Assembly (NCBI GenBank): GCA_016783865.1
Contig: JADHVS010000005.1
Location: 1 to 51,989, forward strand
Direction of reading: 5' to 3'
Origin: Bacteroidales bacterium
Lineage (GTDB): Bacteria; Bacteroidota; Bacteroidia; Bacteroidales; SM23-62
Length of the DNA stretch: 51,989 bases
A model generated the notes under the pieces. The model was not told the DNA's origin. It made no database searches and was given only the letters and a program-made list of their open reading frames with translations. Below are positions 17,223-26,207 of the stretch, piece by piece. A program made the position numbers and the translations under genes. How positions within the stretch are numbered: the first letter of the stretch is position 1; every line of letters begins with the position of its first letter.

Positions 17223-18106
17223 ACTCCTGAATAGGCCAGTATTATAATAGCAACAACAGATAATAAAATACCAAGAATATTCAGGCGTGTAAGCTTTTCG
17301 CTGAAGATCAGCAAACCTGCCATTACAGAAAGAAACACTACCCCCACGTTATTCAGTCCGAATACAACTGAGCTGTCGATAGGATTCCCACTCGACAGTT
17401 TAAATGATAAAGCGCTGATAAGAAAATATACGGTTCCAAGGTTTACCATTCCCAGGAATATTCCTGTCAGCAGTGTCTTCTTCTTTAAATAAGTTTTCAG
17501 TGGTATTCTTTTTGCAAAAGAGGTCGGGATGCTCAGCACTGCGGCCATACCAAAAAGTATTGTAGAGAAAAATGCCAGGTTTGATTCATTAACATACCGG
17601 TGCTGTGCCAGTTTCATCAATGAATCGATCAATCCCATCCCGAGAAATAAAATAAATGGGAGGTAGATTAACCGGGCTTGAAGATTCAGTTTGCCTTTTT
17701 TAAATATGGTAAAGAAAACTCCTATCAGGGCAAGGATAATACCGGCAAGTTTTAACGGGGTGATCTTATCGGCGGGATCGATAATTAGTGAAAAACAGAT
17801 GGGAAAAACGACAGACATTTTAGCTGCCACGCTGGTTATGGCAATGCCTACCTGTTGCGAAGATGCAGCCGTGACAAGGAAAAAAATCAGAAACAGGCTT
17901 CCAATGAGGAGGGCCATTACATAGAAAAACAGGGGAGGATTAAATGTTGAATCCGACAAGATCCCGCTCAGGAAGAAACCCAGCAGAGCTGCCGTAATGT
18001 AATTAATAACGATAATTGGAAGAGCACTGATCCGGAACCTTTCAGCCATCCTGAAGATGATGAGGATTATTGTGGAGGAAACAATGCTTAGCGCAAGAAA
18101 ATACAT
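17219..18106 (-). CDS. EamA/DMT-superfamily transporter
   Basis: The 295-residue protein has about ten membrane helices in two five-helix halves, the usual EamA arrangement. The halves split near residue 145, after ILALIGVFFTIFKKGK. The second half has the conserved-looking GLNNVGVVFLSVMAGLLIFSEKLTRLNILG, split here only for reading, as one late-helix pair. DMT permeases export or import small metabolites; the substrate cannot be inferred. It is followed by the IMPACT gene with a 4-bp overlap and preceded by the terminator at 18132-18160. Confidence 0.9.
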   Translation of the reverse strand: MYFLALSIVSSTIILIIFRMAERFRISALPIIVINYITAALLGFFLSGILSDSTFNPPLFFYVMALLIGSLFLIFFLVTAASSQQVGIAITSVAAKMSVVFPICFSLIIDPADKITPLKLAGIILALIGVFFTIFKKGKLNLQARLIYLPFILFLGMGLIDSLMKLAQHRYVNESNLAFFSTILFGMAAVLSIPTSFAKRIPLKTYLKKKTLLTGIFLGMVNLGTVYFLISALSFKLSSGNPIDSSVVFGLNNVGVVFLSVMAGLLIFSEKLTRLNILGILLSVVAIIILAYSGV

Positions 18107-18131
18107 TAACGGATCAGAAATTAATTCAAAA

Positions 18132-18164
18132 AAAAACAGGCTCGGATGAGAACCTGTTTTTTTT
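18132..18164. terminator. Bidirectional terminator downstream of dnaA
   Basis: AACAGG (18135-18140) pairs with CCTGTT (18153-18158), flanked by an A-run on one side and a T-run on the other. On the minus strand it directly follows the dnaA stop and precedes the EamA gene. The stem is short (6-7 bp), but the U-tracts are good. Confidence 0.75.
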
Positions 18165-18168
18165 ATTA

Positions 18169-19602
18169 TTATAGTTTTAGTTTCTTTTCGATTTCATCTA
18201 TCTGCAACCTGAACCGTTTGTCAGTTTCAATCAGGTTATTAACCGTTTTGCAAGCATGCAATACGGTGGCATGGTCCTTACCCCCGATCTGAGAACCAAT
18301 GGTAGCCAGTGATGCCTTGGTCATGCTTTTTGAAAAGAACATGGCTACCTGTCTTGCCTGTACAATTTCTCTCTTCCTTGTTTTGGACTGGATATGGTCT
18401 AAGGGGATATTAAAGAAATTACAAACGATCTTTTGTATATAATCAATAGAGATCTCACGCTTGGTATTTTTGATCAGTTTGTCGATCATATCCTTTGCAA
18501 GATCCAGGGTAATTTCTTTTCTATTCAATGTCGATTGTGCAAGCAAAGAAATAAGGGCTCCTTCCAGTTCCCGGATATTATCTGTGATATGGGTGGCTAT
18601 GTATTCGATCACTTCTTCAGGCAGTTCGATGCCATCATTATAGATTTTCTGCTTTAAGATGGCAATCCTTGTTTCATAATCCGGAGTCTGAAGATCTGCT
18701 GATAAACCCCACTTAAACCTTGACAACAGCCTTTGCTCAAGGCCTTGTAATTCAACAGGTGGTTTGTCTGAGGTGAGAATCAACTGCTTTCCGGATTGGT
18801 GAAGGTGATTAAATATATGGAAAAAGGTGTCCTGCGTTTTTTCCTTCCCGGCAAATTCATGAACATCATCGATGATCAGTACATCGATCATCTGGTAAAA
18901 GTGAAGGAAATCGTTTTTGTTATTGTTCCTTATCGAGTCAACAAACTGTGTCTGAAATTTGTTCGCATTAACATAGAGGACAATTTTGTCTGCCAGTTTC
19001 TCTTTAACCTGAATGCCTATGGCCTGCGCCAGATGGGTTTTACCTAATCCCGATTCACCATATATAAGTAATGGGTTAAAAGCAGTGCCCCCCGGATTGT
19101 TTGCCACAGCAAAACCAGCTGAACGAGCCAGGCGGTTACAGTCTCCTTCAACAAAGTTGGTAAAAGAATATTCGGGATTTAATTGCGGATCAATGTTCAA
19201 CTTCTTTAATCCCGGGATAATAAAAGGATTTTTAATGGAGGTGCTTTCCGTATCAATAGGGACAGATAGTGGTCTGTTTTTTAAATCCTTCTGATTCTTT
19301 GCGGGCAACTTAACGGTGTAAGGTTTGGCATTGGAATATCCGTTGTTTTCCATCACCACACTGTACTCAAGCTTCGCATCAATTCCAAGTTCCTTCCTTA
19401 TAACTTTCCTGAGTATATCAATATATTGCTCTTCCAGGTACTCATAAAAAAACGGGCTGGGTACCTGAATGGTTAAAATATTATTCTCAAGCTTAATAGG
19501 AACAATTGGCTCAAACCACGTCCTGAAACTGATGGAAGGTACATTATCCTTGATGACAGTTAAACATTTCTTCCAAACCTCTTCGTGCATCAGGCGATTC
19601 AA
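18169..19602 (-). CDS. dnaA: Chromosomal replication initiator DnaA
   Basis: DnaA binds oriC and opens it for replication. The 477-residue protein has all four domains: domain I (residues 1-80, WKKCLTVIKDN), a linker (~85-140), and the AAA+ domain with Walker A GESGLGKTH (182-190) and Walker B VLIIDDVHEF. The C-terminal DNA-binding domain has the DnaA-box motif GGKDHATVLHACKTV near residue 445. Length is usual. The gene has no dnaN neighbour here, and its upstream spacer is AT-rich. Confidence 0.98.
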   Translation of the reverse strand: MNRLMHEEVWKKCLTVIKDNVPSISFRTWFEPIVPIKLENNILTIQVPSPFFYEYLEEQYIDILRKVIRKELGIDAKLEYSVVMENNGYSNAKPYTVKLPAKNQKDLKNRPLSVPIDTESTSIKNPFIIPGLKKLNIDPQLNPEYSFTNFVEGDCNRLARSAGFAVANNPGGTAFNPLLIYGESGLGKTHLAQAIGIQVKEKLADKIVLYVNANKFQTQFVDSIRNNNKNDFLHFYQMIDVLIIDDVHEFAGKEKTQDTFFHIFNHLHQSGKQLILTSDKPPVELQGLEQRLLSRFKWGLSADLQTPDYETRIAILKQKIYNDGIELPEEVIEYIATHITDNIRELEGALISLLAQSTLNRKEITLDLAKDMIDKLIKNTKREISIDYIQKIVCNFFNIPLDHIQSKTRKREIVQARQVAMFFSKSMTKASLATIGSQIGGKDHATVLHACKTVNNLIETDKRFRLQIDEIEKKLKL

Positions 19603-19969
19603 TTTAAAGGGTAAATAACTTTCTTAATTTTTTGGTTAAGGTAAAGCTAAGATTGTGAAAAAAAAGAGAAAAAAAAAGTGACAAAACACTTGATTTTGTA
19701 GAAATAGTTATATGGTTTTTATTATCAGTGTTTTAAAAATTGAAAATAAATGAAAAAAAATTATTGGATTGATAATCAACAATTTATGCAGAATCTTTCT
19801 TAATAAATTGTTAACTAATCATTTAAATAATATTAATTGAACTAATTAGTTTATTCGACGTGTTGATCTGTGAAATTTTGTCAAAAAAAAATAGAGATTT
19901 GTCAAATTAAAGAAAGCCTAAAAACTCAATTTCGGCGTAACTATTAAAGATAACAAATAAAAGTGATTA
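19603..19969. other. AT-rich spacer upstream of dnaA
   Basis: This is 367 bp with several A/T runs of 8-9 bases and no ORF. I looked for DnaA boxes (TTATNCACA) on both strands and found only weak resemblances such as TTATCAGTG, so I do not call an origin. A weak minus-strand -7-like element (TAGCTTTA, 19642-19649) could serve dnaA. Otherwise I see no structure. Confidence 0.6.
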
Positions 19970-20920
19970 TTACTTCTTCTTTTTGTCTGATTTTCCACCA
20001 AAAACAGAAACATTAATATACTTTTTCGGATTCTCCTGTAAATCAATGAGTAACTTGTCGAGGTCACGCGAAACATCTTGAATATGCCTGTACAATGTGT
20101 CATTATTGACCAGCATACCAAGGGTACCCTCACCGTCATTTATTTTCTTCAGGAGGATGTGGGTTTGTTCAAGAGTAAGGTTGGTTTTTTCAACAGTAGC
20201 TTTCAGGTTTGCCTGGGCCAATGAATCAGAAATAGCTGCGAAATTTTGGATGGCCCCGGAGATTGCCTTGTTGTTTTCTGAGAGGTTCCTTGTGATTGAC
20301 TCAATATGTCCAATCATGGCCCTAAGCTTACTGTTGGCAGCAAGCATATCGCTGACATTCTCGCTGCTCTCCTCAAGATTTTTAATCGACTCTTTCAAAG
20401 AGTTCATAGTTTCTTCATCAAAGACGTATTGTAAATTATGCAAAAGTGAATCGATGGTAACAATAAGTTTTTCAGCCTTGTCTTTGACAGGTAATAACTG
20501 CTCCTCCAGCTGCTGGTCGAGTCCAAATTTAAATCCTGATTTCAGGGTGTCCCCATCAGAATAAAATTCATCATTATCTGCAAGAAGGATCTGAACTGCT
20601 TTTGTGCCCAGAAGATCGGCGCTGAAAATTTCAGATACGGAGCCTAAAGGAATTTTGTGTGACTTATGAACACCTAAAACTATTGTAAGGTTACCACTGC
20701 CATCATCGTTAAAATAAATATCCTCCACTTGTCCTATGCGGTAACCATTCATTAAAACTTTTGAGTTAACTTCAAGTCCTCCGATTTGATCATATACTGC
20801 ATAATAGTCATTAGTAGCTTTTAAAATATTTTTCCCCTTAAGGAAATTTAAGCCCCAAATGACAATTGCAATTGCAATCGTGATAATAATTCCTAATCTG
20901 ACTTCATTTGATAATTTCAT
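19970..20920 (-). CDS. MCE/MlaD-domain protein (lipid transport)
   Basis: I start at the ATG at 20920 (MKLSNEVRLGIIITIAIAI); the frame opens 14 codons earlier at a TTG that overlaps the amidase TGA. Residues 9-27 form one membrane segment. The MCE domain follows directly: NDYYAVYDQIGGLEVNSKV, NGYRIGQVEDIYF and SADLLGTKAVQI. The rest, residues ~150-290, is a long predicted helical/coiled-coil region, as in MlaD-like substrate-binding subunits of phospholipid transporters. The usual permease and ATPase genes (mlaE, mlaF) are not adjacent. It lies 38 nt after the amidase gene and is probably co-transcribed with it. Confidence 0.92.
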   Translation of the reverse strand: MKLSNEVRLGIIITIAIAIVIWGLNFLKGKNILKATNDYYAVYDQIGGLEVNSKVLMNGYRIGQVEDIYFNDDGSGNLTIVLGVHKSHKIPLGSVSEIFSADLLGTKAVQILLADNDEFYSDGDTLKSGFKFGLDQQLEEQLLPVKDKAEKLIVTIDSLLHNLQYVFDEETMNSLKESIKNLEESSENVSDMLAANSKLRAMIGHIESITRNLSENNKAISGAIQNFAAISDSLAQANLKATVEKTNLTLEQTHILLKKINDGEGTLGMLVNNDTLYRHIQDVSRDLDKLLIDLQENPKKYINVSVFGGKSDKKKK

Positions 20921-20958
20921 GGAATCGGGAAGTAATAAATAATGTAGGCTAAAAGTAA

Positions 20959-22083
20959 TCAATTTAGCGCATCCAGCGCCTCCTTTACCGGGATAATTTT
21001 GTTGTTTTTTATAGCGATGACAAATGCCCCGTTAACCTGGGTTCTTACTTCCCGGCTGTATTCAAGGGCATTTTCGTACCTGGTGAATCGCCCGACTGTA
21101 TATTTATAGGTGCTTTCTTTAGTGAAAGTATATACTTTTTCAAATGTGGTAAAGATCTCATGGTTTTCTTTCAGCTCCCTGGTGGAAGAAGCAATCTGGA
21201 CAGTAAAGAATATTCCTTCCTGAAATAAGTTTTCCGATTGTTCCGGTGACTCAGGTTCCGGATCCGGATCATCATGAGGAATTGCGGTAAACACGCTTTT
21301 ACTCTCAATCTCCTCTTTATATTCTTTAAACGCCCTGAAAATGGCAGACGCGAGGTAGGTCTGACCATCATCAGACATCAGGTATTTCTCTTCTGTTGTA
21401 TTGGTAATAAATCCTGTTTCAATCAACACACTGGGCATTGTAGTTTTCCAGAGTACAACAAAGATTTGCTGCTTAACGCCACGGTCGTGCCTTTTAACAC
21501 GGTCACGGAATTGATCCTGCACAAATGAGGCAAATTGCAGGCTTTGCAGAAGGTAGGTCGATTGCATCAGGGTAAATGCAATATATGATTCAATAGAATT
21601 GGGATCGAATCCCTCATAGTTGCTGGTATAATCTTCCTCAAGCTCAATTACAGAATTCTCTGCCATAACCACTTCAAGGTTTTTTTCGTTATTTGCTGTC
21701 CCAAGCACAAACGTTTCTGTACCATATGCGCTGGTCTGGTAAGAACCATTAGCATGAATGGATATAAACAGATCGGCTTTATTGCTGTTGGCAATATCCG
21801 CCCTTTTGTGAAGCTCAATGAATTCATCCTTTTTCCGTGTATAAATTACCTTCACATCTTCAAAATTTTCCTCTATGTATTTACCCACCTTTAAAGTAAT
21901 GGACAAGACAATATCCTTCTCCCGGGATTTTTTCCCGAGGGCACCCGGATCCTTTCCACCATGACCTGCATCCAGTACTACCACCTGGACCGTCTTTTTC
22001 GGATCATCATCTCCATTTATCTGAAGGGCAGGAAAAAGGACCACCAGAAAAGTAAGAAATAGTATGAATACACGTTTAATCAT
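20959..22083 (-). CDS. N-acetylmuramoyl-L-alanine amidase (AmiC-type) with SPOR-like tail
   Basis: The enzyme cleaves the amide bond between MurNAc and the stem peptide, releasing daughter cells. The 374-residue protein has a signal peptide (residues 1-22). The Amidase_3 domain contains VVVLDAGHGGKDPGALG (zinc His), DLFISIHANGS (zinc His) and SVLIETGFITNTTEEKYL (catalytic Glu). The last ~85 residues (FTVQIASSTRELK through YTVGRFTRYENALEYSREV) resemble a SPOR domain, which binds denuded glycan at the septum. An acidic Pro/Glu linker separates the two. Its promoter is in the lptD leader (22160-22189). Confidence 0.93.
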   Translation of the reverse strand: MIKRVFILFLTFLVVLFPALQINGDDDPKKTVQVVVLDAGHGGKDPGALGKKSREKDIVLSITLKVGKYIEENFEDVKVIYTRKKDEFIELHKRADIANSNKADLFISIHANGSYQTSAYGTETFVLGTANNEKNLEVVMAENSVIELEEDYTSNYEGFDPNSIESYIAFTLMQSTYLLQSLQFASFVQDQFRDRVKRHDRGVKQQIFVVLWKTTMPSVLIETGFITNTTEEKYLMSDDGQTYLASAIFRAFKEYKEEIESKSVFTAIPHDDPDPEPESPEQSENLFQEGIFFTVQIASSTRELKENHEIFTTFEKVYTFTKESTYKYTVGRFTRYENALEYSREVRTQVNGAFVIAIKNNKIIPVKEALDALN

Positions 22084-22159
22084 CGAAAACCCGTGAGTTT
22101 TATTTGCAATTAATAAGTTATAATTTTATTAGTTTTATCGGTTTTCGTCGCGATCTGTA

Positions 22160-22189
22160 CAAAATTACTATATCTGATTTGCATACAAA
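22160..22189 (-). promoter_or_regulatory. Promoter of the amidase-MCE operon, overlapping the start of lptD
   Basis: On the minus strand TTTG (22186-22189) and a perfect TAnnTTTG (TAATTTTG, 22160-22167) are 18 nt apart. The leader would be about 70 nt. A second perfect -7 match (22186-22193) overlaps the -33 element. The promoter lies over the likely lptD start at 22179. Confidence 0.7.
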
Positions 22190-24848
22190 ATTACTGCCAA
22201 GGCTTTTACTAACAGGTATAATTTTGTTCACCTGGTGCTTAATTAACGCACAGGAAACAGAAATAATATCCGATCCTGTTCCGGTTGAACAGGATACCCT
22301 TGCCTTATTGCCTGACAGTATGCAGACCAGTCCCGATACTCTTACCCTGCGGTCAATACGTGATACTACCATTAGTTCTTCAAAGGATGCCATTGACTCA
22401 CCGGTTAGCTACAAAGCAGTCGATTCAATCATCTATGCCCTGAGTGAAAAGAAAGTATACCTGTTTGGGAAATCTGAGATTAATTATCAACAAATCAAAT
22501 TAACGGCAGAGATCATCGAGTTCGATATGGGCAATGAGATTGTGTTTGCGAGGGGGGAAAAAGACAGTCTGGGTGTTCCATTTGGAAGGCCTGTGTTTGC
22601 AGACGAATCAGAAACTTTTCAGGCCGATGAACTTTCTTATAACTTCAGGACGAAAAAAGGAATAATTAAAAACATATACAGTGAACAGGAGGGAGGATAT
22701 CTTCACAGTGAAACCACAAAAAGACATCCCAACGGTCACATTCACATGAGCAAGGGTAAGTACACGACATGCGATCTGGAGCATCCCCATTTTTATATAG
22801 CCATGACCAAAGCAAAATCAATTCCAGGCGATAAAATCATTTCCGGACCCGCTTATTTTGTAATTGCAGATGTTCCGTTACCAATCGGTGTGCCTTTTGG
22901 TTTTTTCCCAACCACCAGGACCAATAAATCGGGAATACTGATACCATCGTACGGCGAAGAATCGAGGAGGGGATTTTATTTGCGAAATGGTGGTTATTAC
23001 CTTGCGCTTTCAGAATATGCCGATCTGAGGATTAATGCAGATATATATACCAACGGAACTTGGGGACTGCGTGTTGGATCGTCGTATCGCAAACGATATA
23101 AGTTCAATGGAAATTTTAACACAAACTATTTTGAAAATGTATCGGGTGAAAAGGGAATCGACTTCTCTAAGAGCAAGGATTTTGCTGTGATCTGGTCACA
23201 CTCACAGGATGCCAAAGCAAATCCAAACCGTCGGTTCAGCGCCAGTGTGAATTTCAGTACGGGCAGTTATGATCAGAACCATACCAGGAATATCAACAGT
23301 GTGATGAGAAGTACCAAACAATCGAGTATTAGTTATTCTAAAGTATGGCCTAATTCACCATTTAATTTCAGCGCAAATGCAAGTGCCAGCCAGAATAGTA
23401 TCGACCGGTCAATGAACCTGAGGCTTCCACAGATGAGTTTAAATATGAACCGTATCTATCCCTTAAGGAGGAAAAGCCGTGTAGGTAAGTCTAAATGGTA
23501 TGAAGACCTGCAGGTAAGCTATTCATCTTCCCTCGAAAACAGGTTGAATACGGTCGACTCACTATTGTTCGATACCCGGCTGGAACAGTTTGACAACGGC
23601 TATCAGCACAATATCCCGGTTAGCCTGAATCTGAAGGCACTAAACTTTTTCAATATTTCACCCAGTGTGCGCTATACAGGGGTGGTTTTTACCAAGTCTA
23701 TATATCCCCAGTATCACAGCGATTACCAATTGCCTAATTCCGATGTCAGGGTGGATACCTTTTTTATTGATACTGTCCAGGGGCTGCGGTATGCTCATGC
23801 TTATGTCCCATCTATCGGTGTGAACTTCAGTCCTAAGATCTATGGTATGTATCAGTTCCGACCACAATCCCGTATTGAGGCTGTCAGGCATGTGATGACC
23901 CCCAGGGTATCTTTTAGCTATACTCCTGATATGAAGGGAAAAGTACCCGATTATTACCAGGATGTAGTCATTGATTCAGCCGGGCATACCAGGACCTATT
24001 CATTGTTTGATGAATCGGTTTACAGGACGCCGGTGCCGAGTGGCCGGCAGGGATCTGTGAGTTTTGCCCTTATGAATAATATTGAGATGAAAGTGAAACC
24101 CAAATCGGATACCGTGGAGAAGTTCACCAAAGTTAAAATCCTGGATAACCTGAATTTTACGACCAATTACAACATATTTAAAGACTCTTTAAAGTGGGCC
24201 CCTATTAATATGGTTGGAAATACGCGCATATTTAAAAACAAGGTGAACCTGAAATTTAACGGAAGGTTCGATCCATATTCTTATGTTGTTGATGCAAGGG
24301 GCAACAGGAGGAATATCAACAAATCACTCTGGAAAGACCGGAACCAGCTCATTCGTATGACCAACTTTGATTTTTCTGTAGGAGTAAATTTCAAATCGGG
24401 ACAAGGAAGCAGTTCTTCGCGACAACAGAGTGAAGGGCTTGACAATGATCCCACAGCCCAGGTCGGGGATGAAAATATTGCTTACGATGATATCTACTAT
24501 GGACAGTATGTTGACTTCGATGTTCCATGGACTTTCGGTATGGACTATAATTTCAGGCTTGTTAAAAACAAAGAAGAACCTGAGATTATTCAGTCTGTTC
24601 GATTCAGGGGTGACCTGAGTCTGACGCCAAAATGGAAGATAGGATTCAACTCAGGTTATGATTTTACCAAGAAAAAAGTAAGTATGACCAATCTCAGTAT
24701 CTACCGCGACCTGCATTGCTGGGAAATGCAGATTACAATGGTCCCGTTTGGCAACTACAGAAGTTACTCATTCCAGATCAATATCAAATCATCCATCCTG
24801 CGCGACCTGAAATATGAACAAGGAGATAACTGGTACGATAACTTCTAG
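22179..24848 (+). CDS. lptD: LPS-assembly outer-membrane protein LptD
   Basis: LptD inserts lipopolysaccharide into the outer leaflet. The open frame begins at TTG 22104, but I prefer the TTG at 22179, which gives a clean signal peptide (HTKLLPRLLLTGIILFTWCL then NAQ). There is no ATG before this segment. After a Pro/Asp-rich stretch, an OstA/LptA-like domain (about residues 90-240) has VYLFGKSEINYQQIKLTAE and GIIKNIYSEQEGG. The rest is a large C-terminal barrel with alternating aromatic strands, ending in F. The total of ~890 residues fits the long Bacteroidota LptD type. The gene is divergent from the amidase operon. Confidence 0.9.
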   Translation: MHTKLLPRLLLTGIILFTWCLINAQETEIISDPVPVEQDTLALLPDSMQTSPDTLTLRSIRDTTISSSKDAIDSPVSYKAVDSIIYALSEKKVYLFGKSEINYQQIKLTAEIIEFDMGNEIVFARGEKDSLGVPFGRPVFADESETFQADELSYNFRTKKGIIKNIYSEQEGGYLHSETTKRHPNGHIHMSKGKYTTCDLEHPHFYIAMTKAKSIPGDKIISGPAYFVIADVPLPIGVPFGFFPTTRTNKSGILIPSYGEESRRGFYLRNGGYYLALSEYADLRINADIYTNGTWGLRVGSSYRKRYKFNGNFNTNYFENVSGEKGIDFSKSKDFAVIWSHSQDAKANPNRRFSASVNFSTGSYDQNHTRNINSVMRSTKQSSISYSKVWPNSPFNFSANASASQNSIDRSMNLRLPQMSLNMNRIYPLRRKSRVGKSKWYEDLQVSYSSSLENRLNTVDSLLFDTRLEQFDNGYQHNIPVSLNLKALNFFNISPSVRYTGVVFTKSIYPQYHSDYQLPNSDVRVDTFFIDTVQGLRYAHAYVPSIGVNFSPKIYGMYQFRPQSRIEAVRHVMTPRVSFSYTPDMKGKVPDYYQDVVIDSAGHTRTYSLFDESVYRTPVPSGRQGSVSFALMNNIEMKVKPKSDTVEKFTKVKILDNLNFTTNYNIFKDSLKWAPINMVGNTRIFKNKVNLKFNGRFDPYSYVVDARGNRRNINKSLWKDRNQLIRMTNFDFSVGVNFKSGQGSSSSRQQSEGLDNDPTAQVGDENIAYDDIYYGQYVDFDVPWTFGMDYNFRLVKNKEEPEIIQSVRFRGDLSLTPKWKIGFNSGYDFTKKKVSMTNLSIYRDLHCWEMQITMVPFGNYRSYSFQINIKSSILRDLKYEQGDNWYDNF

Positions 24849-24852
24849 TGAT

Positions 24853-24988
24853 CCGTGAACAGTGATCGGTGAACCGAGGGCAAGGGATCAGGGTAGTGTG
24901 TGTGGTCTTCTATGAAAGTTTGCTTAAACACTACCCACCACTCACACACATTCTTCCGACTCACTGTTCACTGTTCACTGTTCACCGC
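24853..24988. repeat. Dispersed repeat, copy B, with an inverted GTTCACTG array
   Basis: Positions 24853-24880 match the repeat at 7094-7132 on the other strand. The right arm, 24958-24988, has three GTTCACTG/CTGTTCAC words in tandem and is the reverse complement of the GTGAACAGTGA words on the left. Between them are CA/GT-rich stretches. The whole spacer could fold into a long imperfect hairpin after lptD. Confidence 0.8.
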
Positions 24989-25019
24989 TTTGCTTTTCCC
25001 CAAAACTTTCATATATTTC
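24989..25019 (+). promoter_or_regulatory. Likely ridA promoter
   Basis: TTTG (24989-24992) and TATATTTC (25012-25019) are separated by 19 nt, a Bacteroidota-type promoter with one mismatch in the last base of the -7 element. The start codon follows 25 nt later. Confidence 0.6.
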
Positions 25020-25044
25020 ATACCTTATTTTATTCCTTCACATT

Positions 25045-25422
25045 ATGAAAAGGATTATCCATACCGAAACGGCACCTAAGGCTGTCGGACCCTACAGCCA
25101 GGCAGTTGAAAAGGCAGGGATTTTATTTGTTTCCGGACAAATCCCATTGAGTCCTGAGACAGGCGAACTGATCAAAGGAGATATTGCCGAGCAGACAAAA
25201 ATGGTTTTAACCAATATAGATGGGATACTTAAAGCCGCAGGATACAACAGAGACGATGTCATGAAATGCACCTGCCTGTTAGATAACATTGCGGATTTCA
25301 AAGAAATGAATAAGGTGTATGAAGAGTACTTTTTTGAGAATCCCCCGGCCAGGGCAGCTTATGAAGTGGTGAACCTGCCCCTGGGAGCGAAAATAGAAAT
25401 AGAGGCGATTGCAATAAAGTAA
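25045..25422 (+). CDS. ridA: RidA family reactive imine/enamine deaminase
   Basis: RidA hydrolyses reactive enamines and imines made by PLP enzymes, protecting metabolism. The 125-residue protein is standard length. It shows APKAVGPYSQAVEKAG, VSGQIPLSPETGEL and the substrate-binding Arg in ENPPARAAYEVVNLPLGAKIEIE (Arg about position 105), quoted only in part. It is a single gene with its own promoter and converges on rplI, sharing a hairpin with that operon's end. Confidence 0.95.
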   Translation: MKRIIHTETAPKAVGPYSQAVEKAGILFVSGQIPLSPETGELIKGDIAEQTKMVLTNIDGILKAAGYNRDDVMKCTCLLDNIADFKEMNKVYEEYFFENPPARAAYEVVNLPLGAKIEIEAIAIK

Positions 25423-25433
25423 CCGCCTCTATT
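25398..25433. terminator. Hairpin between convergent ridA and rplI
   Basis: AATAGAGGCG (25398-25407) and CGCCTCTATT (25424-25433) form a perfect 10-bp stem with a 16-nt loop. The left arm lies inside the last codons of ridA. The U-tracts on both sides are weak, so efficiency is uncertain. Confidence 0.6.
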
Positions 25434-25451
25434 TATTTAAGTAAGGTTTTC

Positions 25452-25898
25452 TTATTCTGCAACAATCTCAAAAGGAATTTCGACCTTTACATCACGGTGT
25501 AGTTTTACAGTAGCTGTATAACTGCCAATCTCCTTGATTAATTCCTCTTTGATTGCAATGTCTTTCCTGTCGATCTCAAATCCTTCATTTTTCAGCGCTT
25601 CGGCTATCTGAATTGTGTTGACCGATCCAAAGATCTTTCCTTTTGTACTGGTCTTGGCACCAATGGTTAGTTTAAGATCCTTCATTTTTCCGGCCCATTT
25701 TTCAGCCTCAATGCGGATCTTTTCTTCCTTATGTGCCCTTTGCTTTAAGGTCTCCTGGTGCTGTTTCTTAACAGAATCGGTGGCATTTACTGCCATGCCT
25801 TTGGGGATTAAGTAGTTCATGGCATAACCATCTTTAACCGTCAGGATATCATCCTTTTGCCCCAGGCTAGGAATATCTTGCTTTAATATTATTTCCAT
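25452..25898 (-). CDS. rplI: 50S ribosomal protein L9
   Basis: The 148-residue protein has the L9 layout: an N-terminal RNA-binding domain (MEIILKQDIPSLGQKDDIL, VKDGYAMNYLIPKGMAV), a long connecting helix (residues ~45-75), and a C-terminal domain with IGAKTSTKGKIFGSV. L9 spans from the L1 stalk base of the 50S subunit. It is the last gene of the rpsF-rpsR-rplI operon, 36 nt after rpsR. Confidence 0.97.
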   Translation of the reverse strand: MEIILKQDIPSLGQKDDILTVKDGYAMNYLIPKGMAVNATDSVKKQHQETLKQRAHKEEKIRIEAEKWAGKMKDLKLTIGAKTSTKGKIFGSVNTIQIAEALKNEGFEIDRKDIAIKEELIKEIGSYTATVKLHRDVKVEIPFEIVAE

Positions 25899-25934
25899 TA
25901 TTTCTTAAGTTTTATCGACTCACGACTCACGGAT

Positions 25935-26204
25935 TTATTTTAATAAATCGGTAACATAGGGTAGCAAGGCGAGATGACGACCACGCTTGATAGCCCTGGC
26001 AATCTTTCTCTGATACTTTAAAGAAGTTCCGGTTACTCGTCTGGGTAAGATTTTCCCCTGCTCGTTAACAAATCTTTTGAGGAACTCAGGATCCTTGTAG
26101 TCGATATACTTGATCCTGCCCTTTCTGAAACGGCAATATTTTTTCTTCTTTATCTCTACCGTTGGCGGCGTTAAATACCTGATCTCTGATTGATTTTGTG
26201 CCAT
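25935..26204 (-). CDS. rpsR: 30S ribosomal protein S18
   Basis: The 89-residue protein shows [20 protein letters not shown] and [21 protein letters not shown] with the basic tail [17 protein letters not shown], all typical of S18. Only one Cys is present in the CRFRK segment, so the zinc-binding set of some S18 proteins is absent. S18 pairs with S6 on the platform of the small subunit. The gene starts 3 nt after the rpsF stop. Confidence 0.97.
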   Translation of the reverse strand: MAQNQSEIRYLTPPTVEIKKKKYCRFRKGRIKYIDYKDPEFLKRFVNEQGKILPRRVTGTSLKYQRKIARAIKRGRHLALLPYVTDLLK

Positions 26205-26207
26205 GAT

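Noticed and set aside
19603..19969. Possible chromosomal origin upstream of dnaA
   Set aside because: It is AT-rich, but I found no convincing DnaA boxes on either strand and no dnaN next door; without a skew plot I do not call oriC.
25398..25433. Riboswitch or leader for rplI
   Set aside because: The hairpin lies at the 3' ends of two convergent genes and is better explained as a terminator.
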